A stretch of 64,000 nt of DNA from Pseudomonadota bacterium (lineage in GTDB: Bacteria; Pseudomonadota; Alphaproteobacteria; Micavibrionales; UBA1664). The translations under genes and the position numbers were made by a program. The notes beneath the pieces were generated by a model. That model saw only the letters and a program-made list of their open reading frames with translations. It had not been told where the DNA came from and did not search any database. Below, piece by piece: positions 17,232 through 25,625 of the stretch. The stretch covers positions 85,104 to 149,103 of the forward strand of contig RFNZ01000004.1 of the NCBI GenBank assembly GCA_009926935.1. Direction: 5' to 3'. Numbering within the stretch: the first letter of the stretch is position 1; every line of letters starts with the position of its first letter.

Positions 17232-18743
17232 ATGGTAGCTTCTCTTAAACACTTCCCCCCACGGCACTTTGATAACGAAACGGATGCGCTCGCTGCCATC
17301 CGCGAGATTTACGACGCCAACGTGGCCTATCTGCAGGAAAGCTTCCAAAGCTTTGTAAAAGGCGAAATCACCTCGGGCCGCGTATCGGCCTGCTACCCGC
17401 AAATTCGCATCCATATCGCCCCCTCCCGCAACAAGGATAGCCGCGTGGCCTTTGGTTTTGTAAACCGCCCCGGCGTCTATGCGACAACGGTCACCCGCCC
17501 CGATATTTTTGGCCATTACTATCTGGAACAGATGAAACAACTGTTCAAAAACCACGGCGGCCCCGTGGAGGTATCGGTCAGCCATACGCCCATCCCCATC
17601 CACTTCGCGTTGGGCGAACATTTTCATCCTGAAAAAGATTTAACATCCGACTTACTGGCGGTTGTACCGCACATCTTCGACCAGCCTGATCTCACAAACC
17701 TTGATGATACAATCGCCAACGGCACCTTTCAGCCGAAGGAAGGCGAGGCATGGCCGCTTTCGCTCTTCCCCGCACCGCGTGCGGATTTGTCGATTATGCG
17801 CTTGAAGCACTATACGGGCACCTCTGGCGTTCATTTTCAAAACTACGTTATCTTTACAAACTACCAATTTTACATCGATGAATTCACCCGCATCTGTCGC
17901 GACATCATGGCGGAAGTGCGCGACCCGAAATTGGCCAAAGAACAAGGGCAATACACCGCCTTCGTTGAACCGGGCGATGTGATAACCCTGAACGTCAACG
18001 CCAAAAACAACCCGGATGCCGGCACAGAACAAGGCAAAGCCCCACCGCGCCAGCCGCAAATGCCCGCCTATCACTTAAAACGTGCCGATGGCTCGGGCAT
18101 TACCATGATTAACATTGGGGTAGGGCCCAGCAACGCCAAAACGATTACCGACCACGTGGCGGTCCTGCGCCCGCATGCATGGCTTATGTTAGGGCATTGT
18201 GCGGGGCTTCGTAGTTCACAATCGCTGGGCGATTACGCGCTCGCCCACGCCTATCTGCGCCTTGACCATGTGCTTGATAAAGATTTGCCGCCAGCCATCC
18301 CCGTACCGGCACTGGCCGAGGTCCAGCAGGCCCTTGAACAAGCGGTTGGCGATGTGACCGGCCTTAAAGGCTACGACCTCAAAAAAATCATGCGCACGGG
18401 CACCATCGCCACGATTGACGATAGAAATTGGGAATTGCAGCCAAGCATCGAACAAAACCTACCGCTTTCGCAGGCACGCTGCATTGCCCTCGATATGGAG
18501 AGCGCGACGATCGCCGCCAACGGCTTCCGCTTCCGCGTACCTTACGGCACGCTGCTTTGCGTCTCCGATAAGCCGCTGCACGGCCAGCTCAAACTACCCG
18601 GCATGGCCGATGCATTTTACCGCAACCGCGTAAACCAACATCTTCAGATTGGTTTATTGGCCATGGCCATCCTGCGTGGTGTGGGCCCCGCCAAACTGCA
18701 CAGCCGCAAGCTGCGCAGCTTTAACGAAGTCGCGTTCCAGTAA
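17232..18743 (+). CDS. amn: AMP nucleosidase
   Basis: Hydrolyses AMP to adenine and ribose 5-phosphate, controlling purine pools. Seen: an N-terminal Amn regulatory domain (1-180) and a C-terminal nucleoside-phosphorylase-like domain with GPSNAKTITDHVAVLRPHAWLMLGHCAG region, ALDMESATIAANGFR near 420 (catalytic region) and VPYGTLLCVSDKPLHG; 503 aa, full length. Its stop is immediately adjacent to the convergent cimA stop, with no gap and no visible terminator. Confidence 0.95.
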   Translation: MVASLKHFPPRHFDNETDALAAIREIYDANVAYLQESFQSFVKGEITSGRVSACYPQIRIHIAPSRNKDSRVAFGFVNRPGVYATTVTRPDIFGHYYLEQMKQLFKNHGGPVEVSVSHTPIPIHFALGEHFHPEKDLTSDLLAVVPHIFDQPDLTNLDDTIANGTFQPKEGEAWPLSLFPAPRADLSIMRLKHYTGTSGVHFQNYVIFTNYQFYIDEFTRICRDIMAEVRDPKLAKEQGQYTAFVEPGDVITLNVNAKNNPDAGTEQGKAPPRQPQMPAYHLKRADGSGITMINIGVGPSNAKTITDHVAVLRPHAWLMLGHCAGLRSSQSLGDYALAHAYLRLDHVLDKDLPPAIPVPALAEVQQALEQAVGDVTGLKGYDLKKIMRTGTIATIDDRNWELQPSIEQNLPLSQARCIALDMESATIAANGFRFRVPYGTLLCVSDKPLHGQLKLPGMADAFYRNRVNQHLQIGLLAMAILRGVGPAKLHSRKLRSFNEVAFQ

Positions 18744-20462
18744 TTATCCGCCTGTAGCCGTCAAACGGCGCACTTTACCATTCTGGTTCATAGAATGGCC
18801 GCGCAATAGCTTTGGGTTTGGCTTATCGGGCGTAGTGTTCGTCTTGAACAGATACCAGTCATAGGCATCCATAAGGGCTTCGGTCGATGCTTCCATGATG
18901 TTCGTGGAAACCCCTATTGTCGTCCACTCACGTTCGACGCCGTTCACCATGCCCTTGCTGGTGATACGCACCACGGTTTCGGCACCCGTGGCATCCTTGT
19001 TGGTCGGAATACGGACCTTGAAATCTGTAAGGGTCATACCTTTCAACACGGGGTAACTGGCTTCAAGTGCTTCACGCAGCGCATTGTCGATGGCGTTGAC
19101 GGGGCCGTTGCCCTCCGCCGTTCTGATAAGGCGCTGTTCGCCTACCACAAGTTTGACTGTGGACTCAGGGTGATTGGCAAATCGTTTGAACTTTACGCGC
19201 GCCGCTTCGTTGACGGGGGGCTCCATATCCGTGTTGGCGGTCACCCGTTCAACATAGCAGTAGTGTGGAAATTCGCCGAGCATCTGGCGGACAACCAGTT
19301 CAAAGCTGGCATCCGCAAGGTCATAGGAATAGCCGAGGGCCTCAAGTTCTTTGATGGTACTGATGACATCGCGCAGGCGCGGGTCTGTGCGGTCGTAATC
19401 GATGTCGAAGTCTTTAAGGCGGGCCTCAAGGTTTGCAAGGCCACCTTGGTCTGACATAGGCAGTTTACGCTGGTTGCCCACGCTTTCAGGCTCCATGTGT
19501 TCATAAAGAGTAGGGTCTTTGGCAACGGCAGAACCATGTAATCCACCTTTGTGGGTAAAAGCATCGGCCCCAACAATAGGCTGGCGCGTGTTGGGCACGC
19601 GGTCGAGAATATCGTCAAGCGTACGCGAAAGGTCTTTGAGGCCGCGCATTTGTTCAGACGTCACGCCGCAATCAATACCAAGCTTTGCAAACATGGCGAT
19701 AAGCGTAACAAGGTTGGCGTTACCGCTGCGCTCCCCAAGGCCGTTCAGCGTGCCTTGCACCATGCGCACGCCCAGCATGACCGCCTCAAGCGTATTGGCT
19801 TCGGCGCAGCTAAGGTCATTGTGGGTGTGGATGCCCAGCATCGCGGGGTCAAACCCTTCTGCAATCACTTCGCCCACAATTTGGCGGACTTCATGCGGAA
19901 AGGTACCGCCATTGGTGTCACACATGACAAGCCAGTCGGCACCTGCGGCGCGTGCAGCCTTCAGGCATTCCAGCGCATAAGGTTTGTTGGCCTTCCAGGC
20001 ATCGAAAAAATGTTCGAGGTCGTAAACAACCTCCGCTTTGGTTTCTTTGGCGCGCAAAACACTTTCGGAAATGCTTTTCAAATTGTCGTCAAGGGTGGTG
20101 CCAAGGGCTTTGGTGACATGCACATCCCACGTCTTGCCCACAAGGCATACAACGGAGGCGGTGCTATCAAGGACCATCGATAGCCCTTCGTCGTTCGATG
20201 CAGATCTGCCAACGCGGCGCGTCATGCCAAAAGCGGTTAGCTTTGCATGAGCGAAGGATGGCGGATTTGCAAAAAAGCGGTTGTCTGTGTCGTTGGCACC
20301 GGGCCAGCCGCCTTCCACGTAATGCACCCAAGGGTCCAGTACGGCGGCCAGTTTGTGTTTGTCAGCAGGCGAAAAATCGACGCCGCTGGTTTGTGCGCCG
20401 TCGCGCAGCGTGGTGTCGAAAAGAACAACGGAAAGGGGTTTTTGAGCGATATTCGTAAACAT
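18744..20462 (-). CDS. cimA: (R)-citramalate synthase
   Basis: Condenses pyruvate and acetyl-CoA to citramalate, the first step of the threonine-independent isoleucine route; LeuCD and LeuB do the next steps. Seen: LFDTTLRDGAQTSGVDF near residue 13, GIHTHNDLSCAEANT near 217 (metal His), GLGERSGNANL near 247 and a C-terminal LeuA-type regulatory domain; 572 aa. This long form could also be annotated as an isopropylmalate/homocitrate synthase relative, but the Ile-rich leader ORF upstream argues for isoleucine. I start at the ATG at 20462 (GGAG ten bases upstream) rather than a GTG at 20471 which lies on the Shine-Dalgarno. Confidence 0.93.
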   Translation of the reverse strand: MFTNIAQKPLSVVLFDTTLRDGAQTSGVDFSPADKHKLAAVLDPWVHYVEGGWPGANDTDNRFFANPPSFAHAKLTAFGMTRRVGRSASNDEGLSMVLDSTASVVCLVGKTWDVHVTKALGTTLDDNLKSISESVLRAKETKAEVVYDLEHFFDAWKANKPYALECLKAARAAGADWLVMCDTNGGTFPHEVRQIVGEVIAEGFDPAMLGIHTHNDLSCAEANTLEAVMLGVRMVQGTLNGLGERSGNANLVTLIAMFAKLGIDCGVTSEQMRGLKDLSRTLDDILDRVPNTRQPIVGADAFTHKGGLHGSAVAKDPTLYEHMEPESVGNQRKLPMSDQGGLANLEARLKDFDIDYDRTDPRLRDVISTIKELEALGYSYDLADASFELVVRQMLGEFPHYCYVERVTANTDMEPPVNEAARVKFKRFANHPESTVKLVVGEQRLIRTAEGNGPVNAIDNALREALEASYPVLKGMTLTDFKVRIPTNKDATGAETVVRITSKGMVNGVEREWTTIGVSTNIMEASTEALMDAYDWYLFKTNTTPDKPNPKLLRGHSMNQNGKVRRLTATGG

Positions 20463-20549
20463 AATAGGCACACTCCAATAGTTTGGCCGTTAGGGTCTGA
20501 TTTTTTTTGTGGAGTGCACGTAAAGCCGCACCCGCTTGGGTGGCAGGGT
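20463..20549 (-). promoter_or_regulatory. attenuator/leader region of cimA
   Basis: Between the leader ORF and cimA the transcript can form competing structures: GGCAGGG (20555-20561) with CCCTGCC (20542-20548); ACCC (20538-20541) with GGGT followed by a GGC-TTT segment; ACCCGC (20562-20567) with GCGGGT (20530-20535); and CACTCCA (20510-20516) with the cimA Shine-Dalgarno TGGAGTG (20471-20477). No long U tract follows any stem, so either weak termination or masking of the ribosome site is possible. The switching scheme is inference. Confidence 0.6.
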
Positions 20550-20603
20550 TTAAGCCCTGCCGCGGGTAATGATGGAAATAATAATGATGGCGGCGTTTTT
20601 CAT
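20550..20603 (-). CDS. isoleucine-rich leader peptide of cimA
   Basis: A 17-codon ORF with product MKNAAIIIISIITRGRA: six Ile codons in seven positions (6-9, 11 and 12, with Ser at 10), followed by TRGRA and stop. This is the classic arrangement of an attenuation leader for isoleucine genes. There is no Shine-Dalgarno; the predicted start of transcription falls at or within a few bases of the ATG, so it is probably translated leaderless, as reported for trpL in Sinorhizobium. Stalling at Ile codons when charged tRNA-Ile is scarce would change folding of the downstream RNA. Confidence 0.82.
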   Translation of the reverse strand: MKNAAIIIISIITRGRA

Positions 20604-20609
20604 GTGGAA

Positions 20610-20642
20610 ATTATAGTAACAGATTTGATAACGGTTTGTCAA
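20610..20642 (-). promoter_or_regulatory. sigma70-type promoter of the cimA leader
   Basis: On the minus strand: TTGACA (20637-20642) and, 18 bases on, TACTAT (20613-20618), overlapping TATAAT (20610-20615, 21-base spacing). The first transcribed base would fall at about 20603-20606, that is at the leader ATG. It lies directly after the stop of the YbjN-like gene. Confidence 0.65.
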
Positions 20643-20644
20643 AC

Positions 20645-21172
20645 TTAACTTCTGCCGCCGGCATCAAGGAGGGCAAGGCCAAGGGGGGCACAGCCACCTT
20701 GTTTATCCATGATGCGCGGAAACTGCGAGGCTTCAACGGCACCTGCCATCAGCGTAAAGGCAGGGCCATACTGGTCGCAGGACCGAACGGCGATATCGCA
20801 CATCTCTTCAATGATTTCAGTATCAGCAGCTCCGGCAGACCCATGAAAAAGCATGGTGTAACGGAAGGTAGGGCAACCATCATCCGAAATTTCAAAATGA
20901 CCAAGCCACTGGCGGCGATTGATATGCATGACGATAGGGGCCGCAAGGTCGCGCACGCCCTCGCAGAGCTGCATGCCCAAAACGCAGGAGCAATGCAGGG
21001 CTTCGTCATCCTCATTCCAGAAAAGATCAATCGTATAGCCGTCTTGATCAACGGTCATCGAGTCCGTATCAAGGCGCTGGAAACGGGCCTTGCGGCTTTT
21101 CAGAAACCGTTCATAGCCGTCCAGCGGGTTATGCCCGCCATCAGGTATATCTATGGCTTCTTTTGCCTTCAT
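20645..21172 (-). CDS. YbjN domain-containing protein
   Basis: Family of small cytoplasmic proteins (secretion-chaperone-like fold) once called bacterial sensory transduction regulators; biochemical role unknown. Seen: 175 aa with the YbjN pattern of beta strands around HINRRQWLGHFEIS and MLFHG, then a helical end (EIIEEMCDIAVRSCDQYGP). Its ATG overlaps the ubiK stop by four bases, so the pair is co-translated. This ubiK-ybjN pairing is frequent in alphaproteobacteria, where proC often follows; here proC is 14 kb away. Confidence 0.82.
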   Translation of the reverse strand: MKAKEAIDIPDGGHNPLDGYERFLKSRKARFQRLDTDSMTVDQDGYTIDLFWNEDDEALHCSCVLGMQLCEGVRDLAAPIVMHINRRQWLGHFEISDDGCPTFRYTMLFHGSAGAADTEIIEEMCDIAVRSCDQYGPAFTLMAGAVEASQFPRIMDKQGGCAPLGLALLDAGGRS

Positions 21173-21450
21173 TTACGGGCCTTCTTTTTGCTCTTTTGTA
21201 ATTTCTGGGCAGGCTTGATAGCTTTTTTAGCTGTGGCAGCAGGCGCTCCTTTGGCAGCAAGCTGCGCCTCAAGGGCTGCAAGGCGGGCTTCAAGGGCCAT
21301 GTATTCTTCGCGGGTAACAAGGTCGATACGGTCAGCCACATCACGCAGGCGGTCACGCATATCCCCGCGTACCTGGTCACGTATGTCGGCCAGAAGCCCG
21401 AAGGCACCGCCAACCATTCCAGCAAGATCATCAACGAGTTTTTCTTTCAT
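21169..21450 (-). CDS. ubiK: ubiquinone biosynthesis accessory factor UbiK
   Basis: Small BMFP-type coiled-coil protein that helps assemble the soluble ubiquinone-synthesis complex with UbiJ. Seen: KEKLVDDLAGMVGGAFGLLAD at the start, then a coiled coil with LVTREEYMALEARLAALEAQL, ending in a Lys/Ala-rich tail. I start at the ATG at 21450 because homologues begin near the (K/E)xLxDDLA motif; an upstream TTG at 21486 adds twelve residues. 93 aa. It is translationally coupled to the YbjN gene. Confidence 0.85.
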   Translation of the reverse strand: MKEKLVDDLAGMVGGAFGLLADIRDQVRGDMRDRLRDVADRIDLVTREEYMALEARLAALEAQLAAKGAPAATAKKAIKPAQKLQKSKKKARK

Positions 21451-21518
21451 AGGCGCTGGAATAGCACCGCTGCGAGGCAAATTCAATCTTTTGAAAGTAA
21501 AACATGGGGAGATAGCAT

Positions 21519-21550
21519 AAAAAAAGGGCCGGAAAGTGGTCCGACCCTTT
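21519..21550 (-). terminator. terminator after the 91-aa Ser/Thr-rich gene
   Basis: Stem AAAGGG..CGG / CCG..CCCTTT with flanking A/T runs; on the minus strand it ends in seven T residues. It lies 30 bp after the stop of the gene at 21581. Confidence 0.8.
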
Positions 21551-21580
21551 GACTTGTGGCGTCGTTCGCGCCCCTAAAAT

Positions 21581-21856
21581 CTAAACCGCCAGATCTAGCA
21601 GCGAGCCTCGTGTCTGCTCGGTCCGGATGGTCTGTGTATCGTTTCTTGTCGAAAGTTCGGTCGTAGCGGTGGTCGTAGTCGTGCTCTCTGTCGAGTCCGT
21701 ACTACGTGGTGCCTCGGCACGCTGGGTGCTTTCTGTACTCTCGGTTTCGCGAGGAGTCGTGCTCGTCTCGCGAGGTGTTGATGTGCGGGACTCCGCTCTG
21801 GGCTGCACATCTCTGACGGCGGTATTGCTGCCGGTACTACTTACGCTTCCAACCAT
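21581..21856 (-). CDS. low-complexity Ser/Thr/Arg/Glu protein, 91 aa
   Basis: A small, probably disordered protein: from residue 23 to 75 nearly all residues are Ser, Thr, Glu, Arg or Pro, with STPRETS/STTPRETES near-repeats. The ends look conserved in style (start MVGSVSSTG, end GSLLDLAV). Support as a gene: AAAGGGG nine bases before the ATG and a strong terminator just after the stop. No family recognised with confidence. The many Thr/Ser suggest a flexible linker-like or phosphorylatable protein, which is only a guess. Confidence 0.55.
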   Translation of the reverse strand: MVGSVSSTGSNTAVRDVQPRAESRTSTPRETSTTPRETESTESTQRAEAPRSTDSTESTTTTTATTELSTRNDTQTIRTEQTRGSLLDLAV

Positions 21857-22029
21857 AGGTGTTTACCCCTTTACCTTTTAAAGCCTCAAGTAAGAGTTTA
21901 TCGGAAACTCATTAACAATTTATTTAGGGCCGTGAGACTATAAGATTACAGTCGTATTACACGCCAGAATCGGTGGTTTGTAAAATGCGGTGAAATCTTA
22001 ACCTTTTGGTAACAACGAGAGTGTATGTT

Positions 22030-23268
22030 ATGGCAATAGATAAGCCGCCATATAAAGTTTTGGAAGAAAAACTGGCGGGATACAGGGAACAGGGGTTATT
22101 CGCCATGCAGGCGATTGAAGATAGGGCACCAGCCGCCACAACAGATATTGGATTCCTAGCCTCATCTTTGGATGAGAAGCTGGTCGATCTCCACGATGCA
22201 ACGCGTCGCTATACCATAGCCGGCAAGGCCGATCTGATGCTCCGTAAGCGTATTGCCAACGCTATCGGCCAGATTCTTGAACACGATCTCTCGGACGCCG
22301 AACGCGATATGGTTGCCGATATTGTAACCTCGCTTGTAAGGCAAGCCGAGCGTGATCTGCGTGAGAGTATTTCCCAGCGCCTGTGCTTCATGGAAGAAGC
22401 CCCGCTTGAAGTAGTACTTCAACTTGCACACGATTCCATTGAGGTAGCACAGCCTGTCCTCGAATATTCTCCGGTCCTGACCGATATGGACTTGCTTTAC
22501 ATCATTCAATCCAAGTCCCACGAGTACTGGCAGGCCATTGCCCGCCGCAAACTGCTGGACAGCAGCGTAGTGGAAGCACTGGTTGACGTAAAAGAAGAGA
22601 ATACAGCCCTTAATCTGCTCCTCAACGATTCAATCGAGCTCAAGACAACAGCGCTCGAAGCGTTTGCAGAGCTGACAAAATACTCGGACAAGCTGGCCGA
22701 ACCGCTGCTGCGTCGTAAGGAACTTCCGCAAAAGATTGCGATGGATCTGTTCTGGCACGTTTCGGCGCAGCTTCGTACGCATATACTTAAAAACTTCAAT
22801 ATTCCTAAGGCAAAGCTGGACGAAGCGCTTCAGGATGCATTGGAGGATTTCAAGGATACGGCAGAAGGTTATCACGAGCCGAAACCTTCAAAACTGATGA
22901 TCGACCTTGCAACCCAGTATGGTAGGGCTGGCAAGATCAGCGATGCCGCGCTCATCAAAACACTGCGCCGTGGCCAGGTCAGGTTTTTCGTGGCGCTTAT
23001 GGGTGAACGCACGGGCCTAAGCCATGAAACGATTCACCAGATTATGCGTCAGGTGGGCGGACAGGGCATGGCGGTTGCATGCCGCGCCGTCAAAACACAA
23101 AAAGAAAACTTCGTATCGCTTTTTCTGCTTTCACGCTCGCTTACGCGCGGCGACAGGGCGGTAGATGCGCTCGAGCTGCGCAAGGCCATCAAGTATTACG
23201 ATGCACTGACCGAGGAAATGGCAGTAAGCATTTTGGCCAACACGATCATCGACGCATCGTCAAACTAA
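22030..23268 (+). CDS. DUF2336 domain-containing protein
   Basis: Alphaproteobacterial family of helical-repeat (HEAT-like) proteins of unknown function. Seen: 412 aa, nearly all alpha helix, with VLEYSPVLTDMDLLYIIQSKSHEYWQAIARR-type repeats in the centre and a C-terminal region with ALIKTLRRGQVRFFVALMGERTGL characteristic of the family. The ATG at 22030 is preferred; a TTG at 22006 would extend it by eight residues. Cytoplasmic, single gene, converging with an M48 protease gene three bases away. Confidence 0.85.
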   Translation: MAIDKPPYKVLEEKLAGYREQGLFAMQAIEDRAPAATTDIGFLASSLDEKLVDLHDATRRYTIAGKADLMLRKRIANAIGQILEHDLSDAERDMVADIVTSLVRQAERDLRESISQRLCFMEEAPLEVVLQLAHDSIEVAQPVLEYSPVLTDMDLLYIIQSKSHEYWQAIARRKLLDSSVVEALVDVKEENTALNLLLNDSIELKTTALEAFAELTKYSDKLAEPLLRRKELPQKIAMDLFWHVSAQLRTHILKNFNIPKAKLDEALQDALEDFKDTAEGYHEPKPSKLMIDLATQYGRAGKISDAALIKTLRRGQVRFFVALMGERTGLSHETIHQIMRQVGGQGMAVACRAVKTQKENFVSLFLLSRSLTRGDRAVDALELRKAIKYYDALTEEMAVSILANTIIDASSN

Positions 23269-23271
23269 GTC

Positions 23272-24732
23272 TTACTGAACGATAATTTTGTATTTGCGTC
23301 CAGCAATAACGCTGTCGTTGGCGCCAAGGCCGTTGAGTGCTCTGAAGCGCTGGTCATTGAGGCCGTCGTTATAAGCCATGCGGCGCGTAAGGCTTGCAAC
23401 CGTATCACCAGATCCGGCTGTCACGATCGCAATGCGTTTGGCGCTGATTGTATTGCGTTCTGAAGCCGAAAGACGTCGCAAACTGTAGGAAACGCGCTTG
23501 AGGGCATCAATCTCGCTTGCGGATGTAGCCTGCGGCATCGCCATCTGAAACCTGACAACTTCACTGGGTGACCATTCAATGGCAACAAGGCGCATAAGGG
23601 CAGGGGTACCGTTGATTTGGCCCTGAACCTGCGCCGTTGCCCCTCTCATGCCGTTCACGTCAATCGGCTCCAATCCCTCAAGAGGTGCTTTGCCCTGTGT
23701 CCAACCCTGCTGGATATATGCGGCAGGGTCCATCCCGTGCGGTTTTTGCGTGATATCAAATACAAAAGCAGCTCCGCTCTTGCCACGGGTTTGGCCCACG
23801 ATTTTGTCGGGCAGATTTTTAACCTTGAAGCTGGCAGGCACCATAAAAGCAAAACCAAGACCGGGATGGACAAATTCATCACCGCGTATAAAACCGTCCT
23901 TGGGGCTGTCGCCGTAAATAAGGCCATTGATGGCGCGCAAATGGGCATCAACGCCTTCATTCGTACCTTTGGTTGGATAGCTTGTGGCGGTGGCTGCAGC
24001 CTTGGCAATTCGGTCTGATGTCATGGGGTGGGTCGACATGAACGAACGCATTTCTTTGTAAGCCTCGCCTTGCTCAAGCGCTTCAAGCTGGGCTGCGCGC
24101 TGGAGGGCCGTCAAAAACTGCGCCATGGCATTGGGGTCGTAGCCGGCACGGTTGAGGTACCGTATACCCAGATCATCAGCCTCGGATTCTTGTCCTCGCG
24201 TGTAGGATGCAAGGTACATATTGGCACCAAGGCCGATCAGCTGGTTGGCAGCCTGCGATCCTAGCCCGATAGAAAGGGCCGTTGCACCCAGCTGCGTGAG
24301 GGCTGATTGCGAGTAGCGCTCCGATATGTGTTTGGCTGTCACGTGCCCCATTTCATGGGCAAGTACGGCGGCAACCTCAGCCTCACTGTTGGCGAAAGCG
24401 AGAATACCGCGGTTGATATTCACGTATCCGCCCGGCAAAGCAAACGCGTTGATAACAGGCGAGTCCAGAACAGTGCAGGTGTAATTTACGTCGCGGCGCT
24501 CAACACCTGGCAGAAGCTTTGCGCAGATGCGGTCTACATAGGCCTGTGTGCCAGCATCTTCAACAACGCCAAATTGAGCCTGTGCCTTTTGCTGTTCTTC
24601 GGTGCCTATGCGGTTTTCCGAGGCCGTACTCATTAGGCCTGTAAACTGGCTACGCCCAGTGGCCTCGTTGGTCGAGCAGGCTGCGAGAGCAAGGCACACG
24701 GAAATGAGTGCGAAAGACTTGCGGAACATCAT
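23272..24732 (-). CDS. M48 family metalloprotease lipoprotein
   Basis: Periplasmic zinc protease of the BepA/LoiP type, likely in outer-membrane quality control. Seen: signal with lipobox LALAAC (Cys19), a GGYVNINRGIL segment, zinc motif HEMGH (126-130), third ligand in GQESEADDLG (about 181-190), and a C-terminal extension (about 290-486) ending in a LysM-like segment with GDTVASLTRRM and FRALNGL. BepA has TPR repeats there instead, so this is the long alphaproteobacterial type. Divergent from the nuclease-like gene. Confidence 0.9.
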   Translation of the reverse strand: MMFRKSFALISVCLALAACSTNEATGRSQFTGLMSTASENRIGTEEQQKAQAQFGVVEDAGTQAYVDRICAKLLPGVERRDVNYTCTVLDSPVINAFALPGGYVNINRGILAFANSEAEVAAVLAHEMGHVTAKHISERYSQSALTQLGATALSIGLGSQAANQLIGLGANMYLASYTRGQESEADDLGIRYLNRAGYDPNAMAQFLTALQRAAQLEALEQGEAYKEMRSFMSTHPMTSDRIAKAAATATSYPTKGTNEGVDAHLRAINGLIYGDSPKDGFIRGDEFVHPGLGFAFMVPASFKVKNLPDKIVGQTRGKSGAAFVFDITQKPHGMDPAAYIQQGWTQGKAPLEGLEPIDVNGMRGATAQVQGQINGTPALMRLVAIEWSPSEVVRFQMAMPQATSASEIDALKRVSYSLRRLSASERNTISAKRIAIVTAGSGDTVASLTRRMAYNDGLNDQRFRALNGLGANDSVIAGRKYKIIVQ

Positions 24733-24755
24733 GTTTTGCCCCTAGATGCTATCAA

Positions 24756-25625
24756 ATGGTTTCAAGACGAACTCTATTGTCGGTTTGTGTCGCCCTCATG
24801 GCTTTTTTTGGGGCATTTTCAGCCTGTGCGCAAGATGAAAACGCGCAAGAGCAAAATCCAAAGGCTGAAAAACAGCAAGGCCCGATGATGCCGATGGTGC
24901 GCGGCGATTTCAGGAGCATGGCGCTCACGCACCCAAAAGCCAAAGTTACGGATGTCATTGACGGGGTTACAATCGAGGTGGACGGTAAAAAGAAAGTCAG
25001 GCTGTCAGGTATTTGGGTTCCGTGGGATTCTCCCAATGAGCCGGGTGACAATGTAAAAAAAGCCCAAACCCTCCTAAAAAAATTCGCGATGGGCCGCATG
25101 GTGCGCCTGTATCAAACAAAAAAGGAAAGCGAAGGTCGCACCAATCGCTTGGGGCAGATGCTGGCCCAGATTGAAAGAGATGACGGTCTCTGGCTTCAAG
25201 GCGCTCTCCTTTACAGTGGCCTTGCCACAGTCATGACATCACCCAGCAACCCCGAAAACGCAAAACGCATGTACGCCGTCGAGGCGGAAGCAAGAAAGCT
25301 AAAAGCAGGTCTTTGGGATGATGCGCGCTGGTCGGTTCTGGACCCAGGCAAAGCACAGGATTTCGTCAACGAGTACCGTATTGTCGAAGGCAAGGTTTTT
25401 TCAACCGCCATGAAAAACAATACCTTCTACATCAACTTCAGCCGTGACTGGAAAACCGATTTTACGGTGTCCGTGACATCAGACAAACGTCTGGCTTTCT
25501 CCAAACAGGGGGTTAACCTCATGGGGCTCAACGGCAAAAATATCCGTGTGCGCGGCTGGGTCCGCAACTACAATGGCCCGCTCATTGAAATTACGCATCC
25601 CGAGCAAATTGAGGTACTGGACTGA
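24756..25625 (+). CDS. secreted SNase-like protein, active site degenerate
   Basis: Thermonuclease (SNase) fold protein, 289 aa. Seen: a signal peptide (RRTLLSVCVALMAFFGAFSACAQ region, start at 24756), an SNase-like barrel from about 60 to 190 with VIDGVTIEV and VRLSGIW. In active SNases the first reads DGDT and the second RLxGIDxPE; here the Asp ligands are replaced (V71, W87) and the GR of the catalytic loop reads GQ (133-134). It is therefore probably non-catalytic. A C-terminal OB-like domain (200-289) follows. An upstream in-frame start at 24708 would overlap the divergent protease gene. It overlaps pip by one base. Confidence 0.75.
   Translation: MVSRRTLLSVCVALMAFFGAFSACAQDENAQEQNPKAEKQQGPMMPMVRGDFRSMALTHPKAKVTDVIDGVTIEVDGKKKVRLSGIWVPWDSPNEPGDNVKKAQTLLKKFAMGRMVRLYQTKKESEGRTNRLGQMLAQIERDDGLWLQGALLYSGLATVMTSPSNPENAKRMYAVEAEARKLKAGLWDDARWSVLDPGKAQDFVNEYRIVEGKVFSTAMKNNTFYINFSRDWKTDFTVSVTSDKRLAFSKQGVNLMGLNGKNIRVRGWVRNYNGPLIEITHPEQIEVLD

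Noticed and set aside
20636-21520. 294-aa plus-strand ORF over the ybjN and ubiK genes
   Set aside because: Antisense to two recognisable, coupled genes and rich in basic residues typical of shadow frames; no ribosome site.
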